From Silene noctiflora (Eukaryota > Streptophyta > Magnoliopsida > Caryophyllales > Caryophyllaceae), in the NCBI GenBank assembly GCA_009801015.1, contig VHZZ01026546.1:1-23174 (forward strand): DNA of 23,174 bases. Reading direction: 5' to 3'. A model generated the notes under the pieces. It worked only from the letters and a program-made list of their open reading frames with translations. It was not told the origin of the DNA and made no database searches. This document shows, piece after piece, positions 9,641-19,607 of this stretch; the first letter of the stretch is position 1; every line of letters starts with the position of its first letter. Made by a program: the position numbers and the translations under genes.

Positions 9641-10482
9641 CAATTCCTCAATCATCAAAGGGTTTCGTCTATTTTAATCTTCATTATTATTGTTCAATCT
9701 CCTTAAGTTGGTACAATTCTCTACTCTTACTTAATTTCTTGTTAATCTTTGTTATTTACCTTACTTTGTTCATCATGTCTTCTGTTGCTTTGATGATTAA
9801 CAACATTAATTGCTTGAACCTCATGATAATGAGTGAGTAGTCTCTTAGTTAGGGTTAATTGGGGATTAGGAGATTGATTATAGGGTAGATCCATGCTTTA
9901 TTGCGTCCAACTTAGTTGATTAAACTTGTTATTATAGTTCTAGTGTTAGTGCACATGTTAAGTTTGATGAAATGCTTGATTCACAACCTTGCATGATTCT
10001 CGACCTATTCAAAACCTCATACAAGACCGAAAGTCTTAGGAGATGTTAGACCATGCACTATGCTAGTAGGGTGACCGGGTGTACGCCAGAAGCTAACCCG
10101 ACTCAATCTTTGGATTGCAAGACCGAAAGTTTCAATCCTATTCTATCAATGACCTTGATCAAAACCTTGACTCACATGCTTGGATTTACCCTTTGACTTC
10201 CCCTATGATCCCATGATACCCTAGTGTTCTTCTCTATATTGTTTACATCTTTATTTCACATACTTGCTCTCATTTATTTGCATTTGTTGTTATTTAGTTG
10301 TAGTACTCACCTTACCAATCAAATCATTTGTGACACTTTTGTTACTATTTTAAGCACTCTCTTTGTTAAATTAAAGCAAAACTAAATTGTCCTTTGGATT
10401 CGTCCTCTACCTACTACTTGCTAGGTTGTTTGTTGAGTTACAAATATTGTTTGATAGGGTGTGATGACGAAACCCTCCATCA
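9641..10482 (+). mobile_element. LTR H: partial LTR (relative of F), opposite orientation
   Basis: The sequence resembles the reverse complement of LTR F in order: the TTGTTCATCATGT region, the TTAGTTAGGGTTAATTGGGG block, the TGTTAGACCATGCA block, the GTTTGTTGAG region and the end ATTGTTTGATAGGG...CCTCCATCA at 10482. It is therefore a plus-strand LTR end of a related element. It is cut on the left by F, so its TG start must be left of the window. The next bases AAAGTTGAAC hold no convincing PBS. Confidence 0.7.
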
Positions 10483-10501
10483 AAAGTTGAACAAGTGGTT
10501 G

Positions 10502-10631
10502 CCAAATCCAAATCCAAATCCAAATATTGTTTGATAGGGTGTCTCGTGGATCGACCTCGACTTACTACTTATTAGTTGTTTGTTGAGAATATAAATGTGT
10601 TTCATTTAGTTGTTTATGACGCGGTCGATCA
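10502..10631 (+). repeat. (CCAAAT)4 and a remnant of another Athila/Tat-like LTR end
   Basis: Four CCAAAT units (10502-10525) run into a 22-bp copy of the LTR H end sequence (10521-10542 repeats 10441-10462). After this comes TGGATCGACCTCGACTTACT and TTGTTTGTTGAG, then CGGTCGATCA at 10631. This matches the terminal part of LTRs F, G and H in type but not in full, so it is a short degraded LTR tail. It is the last recognisable retroelement before the CSK gene. Confidence 0.5.
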
Positions 10632-10974
10632 CACACAAGCTTGATACTCGTTATTTGGCTAAATCAGTAAAATCATACCCGTTTGATTATTTTATTATTA
10701 CTTTTTATACCATTTTTTCATTAATTTGTAATTGATCTTCCAATATATTTTTTAAGAGACGGTCCGTAGTATACAAAATTCTTTATCATTACTAGTCTTT
10801 TTGAAGAATCTAGCGCACCCGTCCCATCCCATCCCATCATTTTGGAAGAACAAGTGAACAAGCTTCACCATCATCACCACTCTACCAAAACCAGTGTACA
10901 CCAGATACTTACTCATACCAAATTGATATACAAGCATCTTGAACATTTGTAAAAACAAGATAAACAAAGCAACA
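10632..10974 (+). promoter_or_regulatory. Upstream region and 5' UTR of CSK
   Basis: About 340 bp separate the last retroelement remnant from the CSK start codon. Candidate TATA-like sequences are TTTTTATACC (about 10702-10711) and CCAATATATTTTT (about 10740-10752). The later part is richer in CCATC/CACC and is probably 5' UTR, with a CCCATCCCATCCCATC run near 10823. The transcription start cannot be fixed from sequence alone. Confidence 0.4.
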
Positions 10975-13133
10975 ATGCTGTTAATCTCATCACTTCCATC
11001 GCACCACTCCCTCACTAATCCATCCTTAATTACCCACTACACTAAACACCCAAAATCCCACTCTTTTACTTACCCACTTCACCCCAAACTTTCATTCTCA
11101 CTCTCACTCTCACCCTCACCAAACTCTTCTTCTTTATCCACTACAACTGCTGCGGCAACTCTCCGCTGCGTAAACGACCCCGTTTTGGATGAACAAGGTG
11201 ACGCTGAAGGTACAGGAGAGTGGGTCCCATCTGCCGCGGCTGTTGCTGCCGCCATACGCAAAGTATCATCTTCACCAATTGACTTCACTCACAAAATTCA
11301 AAAACACCCCAAATCTCAGGGTTTGGTTCTTCCAAGCCCTGATTTTCACCGTCTTTGTCTTGATCAATTGGCTCTTTTTCAACGAATTGTTCATCCTAAT
11401 GCCCTTCTTTCGGTATTTTCTTTCATAACTTTCAATCCTTTTTCATTTATTTTTATTATTTCTTGATTAATTGGGTAGTCGTAGCATCATCAATTGAGCG
11501 TTGAAATCGATTTTATCACATTTTCTAGTCTGAATTCATCCGAGCTATCTAATTTCTGTATGTGAGGATATTGATTGGTAGTGCCACCCCATGACGGCGC
11601 TATCTTACTTTATTGCTTGTTGAGTGTTAGTTTATACAAGGAGAATAACCGTCGAATAAGGGTGTTTTTTTCACATGCAATTGCTAATAGTTTATGTTCT
11701 TCTGGTGACTTACTTTATTGCTTGTTGAGTGTTAGTTTATACGAGTATCTATTAGTTGAAAGCCAAAAATCACAACTCCCAACTTTCACCAAAAGCTCAT
11801 TTTGCCCAATTAAAAGACAACTTTTCCATCCATATTTATCATGTACGCTTTTCATCTTCTAGCAAAAGTTAGTTTTACACAAATTTAAAGATATATCATG
11901 ATTGATATTCACTAAAAAATTATATGGATTTTGGTGTGAGTAATTGAGAAAATGTGGGAGTTTTGAGAAAAATTTAGAAAAGGTGAATGTTTTTGAAAGG
12001 TAGCATAGAAAAGGTGGGAGGTACCAGTTTTTTTCCGGAGTTGTGAGTCTCAGGACTATGATACTGTTTGATATCTTGCTTAAGTGACCTCTACAAGCAG
12101 CGAATATTATCATCTTCTGGAATTATATATCATCAAGCCTTAATTTTCACTATGCTAATACAGGTATATGTCAGGCCTGCTGGTAGTTATGTGATGGATC
12201 GTTTAGAGCTAAGGCGTGTCACTCTTTATCCATCAGGGGATGGGTCTGATATTGTTATATTGGTTGGAAATTTTAATATGCCAGCAGGGTTACGTGGTGC
12301 CGAGGCTGCTCTTTCCAAGAAGCAGGTAAGTGATTTAATCTGTTCTACATTTGGAATCATAGTATTAATTGGGGCTGTGACACCCTGCTCTGATTTATTT
12401 GTAAAGTTTTACTTGAATAGGGTGACCACATTTTGAAGCAGTACCAACCACATTTGGACTTGCATTTTCGCTCTTCTTTTTACTCTTTTTTTTCCCTCAG
12501 CCAAAAACAATGGGGAAGGTGTACTTCCAATTTACTGGCTAATTTGGATATTACTGTATTGGCTTATAGGCAGAGGCAGTACCCGAGTGCGGAGCTGTTG
12601 TTTTACCGATGGTCAAACATCCCTTCGTAGTTGGATTTTTGGTTGCTGAGCTGCCTGTTATGGAGCCGGGAAGGGGATCTGATGATTCTTCGGACACACA
12701 GTCCCCACAGGAGAGCTATGCACTACCTCCCAGTTTTAAATTGAAGTCACCAGAAATTCCATCATGCAGTGCAACTCCCTTGAAATACTTTAACCTCTCT
12801 TCTGACCAGAGACTAAATGCGATAAGCATTTCTTGTTCCCTTGCTATGGCTTATGTGATGGATCAGGTAGCCCAACCTCATCGTTGATCGTTTCCATCTT
12901 CCACCTTTCTTTTTTAAGTGAGGAACTTATCACTCGTTCTTCACAAGTACTTCAGTGTACTCTAATAGTTATGCTAGTTGAATGCCGCTCATATTTGAGC
13001 TCATGGTTTTTGTTGTTGCAATTTACTGTTTCCAAAATCCAAATAATACTTCAGGAAGCAGGTGTCATTGAGGGAGGTACTTGTCAATAAGAGGTTTATT
13101 CATGACATGCGTTTGAACCCGATCCGCTTGGAC

Positions 13134-13165
<32 letters not shown>

Positions 13166-16100
13166 AATTATGTAAACAGTCAACTTTGTGGATTTTGTGC
13201 TTATTAGATAGCACACCCAAGTCCATGTTTGGGTGGAGAAGTGAAGAAGGAAGGGGAGGGGGAGGAAAGGACGCAATCTTCCTCCCTCCCTCTCCAGTTT
13301 CCTCCCCTCCATTTCCCTCCTAAAATTTTATCCAAACACACCCGTAGATTTCAGCTTCATAGGTTTCGTGCATATCGAATGGGCATCTATTTGGTTCAGG
13401 GTTCTTTATTAACTTGCTTTCTCTTGTCATAGAAAGCGATGTTGCTTCAGCAGTCCTCCTGGCAAAATAATATTCGGATGAGTAATCTAGTGGAACAGGT
13501 AAGGTATCAATTTCTTTGGTTTTTCATTCTTGTATTAGCCTAGATCTCATAATACTTAACTGGTCTTATCCTCAGATACGAGGCCCTTTGTCTAGCCTAC
13601 AAACTCTCTCCCAAATGTTATCAGTCCAATTAAAAAGAGACGAGGTGCTTTCCTCTACAAAGCTCAATTTTATGATTTCAATGCACTGTTTCTTGTTGTT
13701 GGCATTAAGATTTGTTCTGAATCTTGTGATTTATGCTCTTGCAGATTGCCCATGATATAGTTGAAGACATTATCGTCCAAAGTGATCGTATGCGAGATAC
13801 GCTGCAACAGCTGCAGGATGCTGTTTATATGACAAAGGTTTGGTCTTTTATCTCTATTTGGCAGAAGACATTTGTACAATTTTTTAGTTCACCTTTCCAA
13901 GGCCTTCTTGTTTTCAAGATATATAACACTGAAGTAGTCATGTGTTTTTTGCTATATACTCTGACTTTTTCCTCCCAGGTGACCTAATTGATATGCCTTT
14001 TAGGAAATGAAGTATGGATATCCAGTACACGCTATGGGCTAGAGCATTGTGCCAAATATAGTATACACGCTATGGGCTAGAGCGTTGTGCCAAATATAGT
14101 ATACACGCTATGGGCTATGGGCTATAGCCCATAGCCCATAGCCCATAGCCTAATTTAACATCTATAGTATACACGCTATGGGCTAGAGCATTGTGCCAAA
14201 TATAGAATGTTGTAATATCAAGTAACATTATGATTACTATCATGGGGAGTGAATGACATGAACTCAACAACATTGAGAAGATCATAGTATTAAATCTCGG
14301 TTTGATCACAGTCGCAGTATTGGTTATCAGGGTTAAATGCGGTCAATATCGCATTGAAACACGCTAAAATGCGGTCGCAATAAACTCCAAAACCTTTATA
14401 AATCGGTCGAGTATCAGTTTTGCGGCCGATATTTAGAACTGTGGACAAGATTGCCTGATAACTGCTGGGCATGTAATACGTGGAGAATGAGATCATTAAA
14501 AGTCAAAACAGTCAATAAGAATGGCCTGTGGTTTATTGGATGTGTAACCTATTCCCCTAGGGTACAGAAATGTACCTCATACGGCCGTTTATGTATTGTT
14601 TGGCAAAGACTTACGTCAGAGAAAGAATAGCCGTTAGGACTAATAAATATGTTAATAATAAGTGGAGAAATTATTTTAATAATGACTTATGATGCATGTA
14701 TGTTTTAGGAGTTTTTTTGTGTTGGCTAACATGTAAATGAGTAAAAGTTGGGAGTAATGGGGAAAAGAAATGACATAATTAAAGATCTAGATGCAAAAGA
14801 TATGGAGCGTGCGTACTACCGAGTCTTGTTATGTGAGCCTCGTCTAAAAGGCGCACCTAAAATGCATCAAGGCATTTTCGCTAGCGCTTCATCCAAGGCG
14901 CACTCAAAGCGGGCTTTTTTAAACGAAGGTTTTGGTAATTATCACCCTCGTAATATTGTACTTATTAGTCTTTCTTCATTTCCTTTCTCGTTTGTCACCA
15001 CACCTACCTCCTACGTTCCTTTGTATTTTTCCTCCATTATCCCTCTAACCCCAATTCAAGTGATCCCTATTGGAAGATAGGAAAACTAACGATTTTCTTG
15101 CTCATAGGATGAACTTCAGGATTTTACTATGGCATTTAGCTTAGTTTTTAGGAGAAAAGAAGTAATGCTTCTTCCACCCATCTTTCAAAGCAAAATGAAA
15201 TAAGTGTAGATAATAGGTTCATGGCCTGGGTATGTGTAATAGTTTATTCAACTTTTTCTTTAGAAAAGAGTTCTTGCTGTATCTCTAGCCCCCCTTGGAA
15301 AAGATTTCCTTTATCTTTCAACCTTAAAAGCTTGCTATTATTCCTTTTCCCTAGTAAACTTTCTAATGCAACAGCTGAATATATTGTAGCTCAATTGGGA
15401 AGAAGTCATAATCTCATTTATGTTACATCTTCCCTTAACCTATATGATATTTGAGTTGATTTCCCATGTTTTTAGTCTCTACTTTAATTGCCCTCTTATT
15501 TCACAAATACATGTGTTTCACTATATTTCTCCCCACATAATAGAGGATAGTACGGATTGAGGCGCTTTAAAATAAAGGCGATATGTTGAAATATTGGTTG
15601 ACATGGCCTAAACTTTGACGCTTTTGTATGGGGCGTTGTATAACGGGTATAATGTAACAAGATATGAAATTCCATTGCGGATTGCAGCCAATCCTTTAAA
15701 TTCCCTGGTCAAGTTTTGCTTTTGCCGAAGTTTTAGATTTGTCATCTCAGATGATTTCCCCACCACACCTTCTCTTTTTTTGCCATGATACAGAGCTAAT
15801 ATATTACTGCCTCGGTTTTTGATGTTTTTTCAGGCCAACATAATGCGGTTTAATGAAGAATCATTGAAGAAAATGGGTGGTACAAATTATACTCAACCTG
15901 AACTTCGGATATACAAGTTACCGAATGAGCCGTCTAATGATACACGTGTTAATAAGAAAGAAGGGTTTGGAAACACTTCTTCGAGCTTGGCAATCAAGGA
16001 TTTGGAGATGCCTATGCCACCACTGGCCCTAGCACCTTTGCTACTACACAGCACCAGGTAAGGTCATCTCCGTGGGATAATCAGCCTTATCTATTGAGCA

Positions 16101-17955
16101 GAGGAGAATCAGTGCAAGTTGCTATTGTTATTATCACGGTTTCATGAAAAATAAGTCTTTCATTATGCTTAGGAATGAAAACAAGCTGATATGACCTTGA
16201 GTTCGGATGAGCTCGAGATCGACTAGGAAAAACTGAGCTTTACCTCTCAGCTATCAGCTCTTCAGGCCTAGAAATTGAAGCTCGGACTCGGATAGGGCTG
16301 AGATTTATAGTGTTTCAGTAGTTTCTTTTTCATGACCCATTGTATAGGTGTGTTTCAAAATTCTTAAAAAAGCGTAAATCTAAAATAAATACATGTCATT
16401 AGAAATCATCAAAAGTAATTTTTTATTAAACGAACACTAACCCATTTTACTGATCTAACAATTAAGTCAGACCTCAGCTCAGTTCAGATTAGTTCAAGCT
16501 CGAGATTGATGTAGATGAGCTTGGGCCGAGCTTTTAACAAATCGATTTCTAGGCCTTGTCGAGCGGGCTCACCTAACTTGTGCCCAAGCTTATGCTATTT
16601 CGTCTTGTCAGGAAGACCGTGCAATGTTTCTGATGTGCTAGTAGACTTGGTTGGAGCTGCACAGCCTCTTGCCCAAAAGCAAAGGCGGAATGTGGAATTA
16701 AGTGAATTCTCGAAGGTCCTACAAGTTGCTGTTGAAGAAGCGGCTCTTCGTCAGGCCCTCGGTAATCTAATTGAGGGGGCACTTTTGCGTACACGTGTTG
16801 GCGGAAATGTTCAAATTGTCTCGGTTGGAGCACCTGCTGGAGGAGCTCTTGTTGTGATTGATGATGATGGTCCCGATATGCACTACATGGTTTGATCATT
16901 ATTCTTAACTATTTTCTTTCATTTCCTTTTCTGAATTGTTTAAGGTGATTAATTCTCTTCTTAAATCTTGCTGGCATAACCATCTGTTGGTCTAGTGGTA
17001 AAGAGTTGGAGGTCACAACTCAAGTCCAACTCGAGTCCCTCCGTATGCCCTTGGGATTTGGAAGGAGGTCGCCTTACCCTGCCACTCTTCAAGAGGTCTG
17101 GGTCGCCACCCTGGTTGAGTTTGGGCTGAATATAGACATCCTATCTGGGGTCCTACACTTATCTACAAAAAAGTGGTCAGCTTTCAACTGTCGATGTTGA
17201 GGCATCTACAAAAAACAGTATTCCGGGAAGCTGTTGATTATGATTTTAATGAAAATGCTTTGTGACTTTATGGCCGTCTATTACTCCCTCTGACTCAACT
17301 TATTTTATTTATTTATTATTTATTTTTACATTTTCCTTGGTTTACACTAAAGAAGATTTCCTGTACTAGAAACTGGAGCAATATGTTTAACCCAAACACT
17401 CTGTTAACCGACTGGAAGTGAGTCTTTCGAAGGTCCCATAGTTTGAGGTAGTATAGGCCGCATATATGGTGCAAGGACCGAAAATAGACTGCGGTGACGA
17501 TTTCAAGATCACGACTAAAAATGATATTAACACTGGTATATCACAAATACTTTAGTAAAATTGCCTTACATAAGCCTTGTTGTAAAACCACTAGTCATTC
17601 CTTTTTTTGGTTAAAATTGATAAATAACTTCTCCTATGTAAATTATTTTGCAGTAAAATCTTTTAGAAGAGACTAACTTTTCTATTTTCCCTCGTGTTTA
17701 CAGACACAAATGCATTCTCTGACACCTTTCGGGGTAGAACTTTCTTCAGAGCAAATGATGGAAGACAATATGACATGGAACTTTGTTGCCGGCCTGACAG
17801 TTGCTAGAGAGATACTTGAAAGCTATGGTTGCGTTCTTCGTGTCATCTCTCCTCGAAACAATGATGCTGCTCTTGGATCTGGTGGGACCCGAATTGAGGT
17901 TTGGCTTCCTTCATCGACTCCTTATAATCACACGAGCGTGGCCGAGGAGGCTTGA
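10975..17955 (+). CDS. CSK: Chloroplast Sensor Kinase, nine exons, complete
   Basis: Exons: 10975-11412, 12164-12325, 12570-12866, 13433-13498, 13576-13644, 13745-13837, 15834-16057, 16616-16889, 17704-17955 (TGA). All introns are GT-AG; the spliced frame is open for 624 residues, against about 611 in Arabidopsis CSK (At1g67840, recalled). Residues 1-63 are rich in Ser, Thr and Pro, as in a plastid transit peptide. A GAF-like sensor region follows (about 116-270, with LRRVTLYPSGDG, VKHPFVVGFLVAELP). C128 in DFHRLCLDQL may correspond to the Fe-S ligand reported for this family (inference). The H-box reads SNLVEQIRGPLSSL with Glu320 in place of His. The ATP-binding part has an N-box (LRQALGNLIEGALLRT, N500), a G1-like IDDDGPDM lacking the second Gly, and a G2-like GLTVAREILESYG. 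Plant CSK is a stromal redox sensor derived from cyanobacterial Hik2, acting with SIG1 and the plastid transcription kinase on photosystem gene transcription. The start is the first Met opening the transit-like region; upstream Met 10939 is in frame but gives a lysine/asparagine-rich leader. Confidence 0.95.
11413..12163 (+). repeat. CSK intron 1: 34-bp direct repeat and a foldback element
   Basis: An exact 34-bp direct repeat, starting CTTACTTTATTGC and ending TTAGTTTATAC, occurs at 11604-11637 and 11709-11742, 105 bp apart. Further on, TCACAACTCC (11770-11779) and GGAGTTGTGA (12037-12046) form 10-bp inverted ends around a 277-bp AT-rich body, the shape of a small MITE-like element. No coding sequence is seen. 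Confidence 0.5.
13134..13161. repeat. (CA)14 microsatellite in CSK intron 3
   Basis: A pure run of CA dinucleotides, 28 bp long, lies within intron 3, just before the foldback element at 13226-13338. It is likely to be length-variable between individuals. Confidence 0.9.
13226..13338. repeat. Foldback (MITE-like) element in CSK intron 3, purine/pyrimidine rich
   Basis: The left arm starts TGTTTGGGTGGAG and continues as a G-rich purine tract (to about 13270). The right arm is C-rich and ends ATTTTATCCAAACA. The two are approximate reverse complements, with a short loop near GACGCAATC. This forms an imperfect hairpin of about 50-bp arms, in keeping with a small foldback or MITE-like repeat. 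No transposase is present. Confidence 0.55.
13838..15833 (+). other. CSK intron 6 (1996 bp), longest intron, partly made of repeats
   Basis: The intron holds the tandem repeat and palindrome cluster at 14025-14204. It also has a stretch with repeated ATGCGGTC-like words (14330-14450) and a GCGC/GGCGC-rich stretch at about 14790-14920 with related words at 15560-15640. I could not assign the last two to any named element. No credible gene lies in it. Confidence 0.6.
14025..14204. repeat. Tandem repeat (38-bp unit) with a perfect 36-bp palindrome
   Basis: A 38-bp unit starting GTATACACGCTATGGGCTAG occurs at 14061-14098 and 14167-14204, with a near copy at about 14025-14060 and a partial one at 14099-14116. 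Between them lies a perfect palindrome, 14107-14142, with 18-bp arms made of repeated GCTATGG words around CTATAG. The tandem and inverted parts share the GCTATGGGCT word, which suggests slippage or hairpin-driven expansion. Confidence 0.85.
16264..16556. repeat. Inverted-repeat element in CSK intron 7
   Basis: AGGCCTAGAAAT (16264-16275) and ATTTCTAGGCCT (16545-16556) are exact reverse complements, 269 bp apart. Both are flanked by words of the GAGCTCGAG/GCTCGG type (16200-16290 and 16490-16530), which extend the inversion imperfectly. The layout is that of a foldback or short DNA transposon relic; no transposase is seen. It ends about 60 bp before the exon 8 acceptor. Confidence 0.5.
16980..17160 (+). 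mobile_element. tRNA-derived SINE-like sequence in CSK intron 8
   Basis: TGGTCTAGTGG (16988-16998) fits the RNA polymerase III box A consensus TRGYNNANNGG exactly. AACTCGAGTCC (17028-17038) is a weaker box B match, about 30 bp downstream, the normal spacing. GC-richer sequence follows with GGAGGTCGCC and CAAGAGGTCTGGGTCGCC. The surrounding intron is AT-rich, so this block stands out. No clear target duplications or poly(A)/poly(T) tail were found, so its ends are uncertain. It is not a functional tRNA, since no acceptor stem can be formed. Confidence 0.55.
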
Positions 17956-18215
17956 TTTGGTCTTAAGGCTCCTACTGAAAGGAACCAAGAAAGCATGTAA
18001 ATTAGCCAGTCCTCGTTGGCTGCTCGTGGTTTCGGTTCTGGTAGAAGTAACCCGCTTCTGCAACCCTGTATATACACATACGCTTGTCAGTTGTGTACAT
18101 CAGTCAGTCAACTAATGTATTCTTTGTATGTTGGGACATTTGGAATGTATAGTAATCTGTAATGCTAGATGAGTTTTTAAATTACTAGCATTGAAAATAA
18201 TAGCTCGGAGTCTGT
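17956..18215 (+). other. Probable CSK 3' UTR
   Basis: The sequence after the stop codon is GC-richer at first and then U-rich, with TTTGTATGTTGG (about 18123) as a possible far-upstream element and AATGTA or GAAAATAAT (about 18143 and 18194) as possible poly(A)-signal-like hexamers. The exact end cannot be fixed. Confidence 0.35.
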
Positions 18216-19576
18216 AGTATATTTATCAAGCGTAGTTGCTTTTTCATGGATGAAGATTATTTTTTTATGAACTTTTTGCCATTATTTTTCCTTACCCTTC
18301 ACCTAAAAATCAAAATTAGCAAACTCTCTCTAATTCTCTTCCTCACAAAATTTAATCAAATCCGTCAAATTAGACGCTAGTTCTTAAGTTAATCAAGTAA
18401 TAATTCTCATTTATCAACTTTATTAACTATGTTATATCAAATTAGGGAGATAAAATTAAGTTAGATTAATGAAATTAGGGTTTGAATAAATTATTGTCAA
18501 TGAAAAGTTGTTTGAAATTAGGGTTTGCTCATCTTCTAAGTATTCTGAGAATTTCCAAATGAAGTACAACTCAACCATGCAATAATCACAAAATAAATGT
18601 TAAACCCATCCAAATTCCAAACGTCCATACACAAATAAATATCAACACCCTTGAGCCATCACCATAAACAAATGACATACTCACATACATCAATTGGATA
18701 CTACTCACGTAATAAGTCGTCAAATTGGACAAATTCCTAATTTTACTTTTGCTCATCGATCTGTTTATGTTGAAATTAAACCATAGGAGTAGAAATAACA
18801 AGGGTATAATGGTCATTCATGTTAATGATTGAGTAAATTATGTCCATAAAAGAGCATAACCCATATAAAAAATGCCATTGTTGCTAGTAGCTAAATTCTT
18901 CTTCATTCTTGTGTACTCAATAACCACAAAAACTATGTGATATATTAATAATCCGGGTTAAAAATAATGTGATCAATAATAACTAGTTTTAAACCTTGTA
19001 TGTTGCACAAAATTAATTAGATTATTTAAAATAAAGTTATAAATATGTCAATAAAATTATTTCTTGATTTTTTCCAGTCATTTTTAAGTCATGTTGTGCA
19101 GAAAACAAGTAACCTATACCCTACTTCATTATATCGTGAAAAATTCAAAATTTATCAAAAATTCGTTTTAACCTCCGTGCATTGCATAATTATGAAAACT
19201 AGTTTTCTGAGAAATCAACAAACCCAGAACATGAGCGAATTTAAAATAATTAGTCACAACGAAGAAAAGATTGATTTGTTCAACTGAAATTGGGGTGTTT
19301 GATGATCATCGAAATTATGAGTGTTGGATGATAATTGACATGGAAGGATAATAAATTAAAAGAAGGTAATTTGTGGTGAGGAATTTATTAAGGGTAGTAC
19401 GAATATTTTACATAGGTTTTAGTCATTTTTTGGTAAATAGGGAATTCTAAAAAATTATGATCGAAATTAATATTAGGTGTGAGTCTTGCTAGCTAAGTTA
19501 GAAATAAGATGGTTCAGATTTTTTGTTTTGGTATAAAGACCAAAGAAAGAAGAACGGATCTATTATAGATGATAAA
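18216..19576. other. AT-rich intergenic DNA with a degraded Helitron-like end
   Basis: I found no reading frame with recognisable protein similarity. A CTAGTTTTAAACC word at 18983-18995, followed by TTGTATGTTGCACAA, looks like a decayed version of the Helitron 3' terminus seen at 19577. A related CCTCCGTGCATTGCAT word lies near 19172. Otherwise nothing is recognised. Confidence 0.4.
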
Positions 19577-19607
19577 CTAGCTTAGAACCCGTGCAAAATT
19601 GCACGGG
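19577..19607 (-). mobile_element. Helitron-type 3' terminus
   Basis: Read on the minus strand, a perfect hairpin with 9-bp stem (CCCGTGCAA / TTGCACGGG, 19588-19607) is followed 7 nt later by the terminal CTAG (19580-19577) and then T. Hairpin, short spacer, CTRR end and a T in the host are the diagnostic 3' end of plant Helitrons. The body would extend to the right; I could not identify the 5' TC end, so the element's length is unknown and it may be truncated. Confidence 0.6.

Noticed and set aside
10939-10974. Start of CSK at the upstream in-frame Met
   Set aside because: It would add twelve residues (MNICKNKINKAT) before a typical transit peptide; the downstream Met lines up with the Arabidopsis start as I recall it.
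12068-12436. Exon 2 extended to the whole open frame
   Set aside because: Homology to CSK covers only 12164-12325, which has good AG and GTAAGT borders; the rest is intron.
14107-14142. CRISPR-like repeat array
   Set aside because: This is a plant nuclear intron; units are directly tandem or inverted without regular unique spacers.
14748-15080. A 110-codon frame in intron 6
   Set aside because: No similarity to CSK or to any family I know; the composition and GGCGC words suggest a decayed repeat.
16988-17060. A functional tRNA gene
   Set aside because: Box A and a weak box B are present but no acceptor or anticodon stems can be drawn; a SINE-like origin fits better.
17801-18115. A 104-codon frame overlapping the last CSK exon
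   Set aside because: It is an alternate frame of exon 9 and continues into the 3' UTR; the CSK frame is the conserved one.
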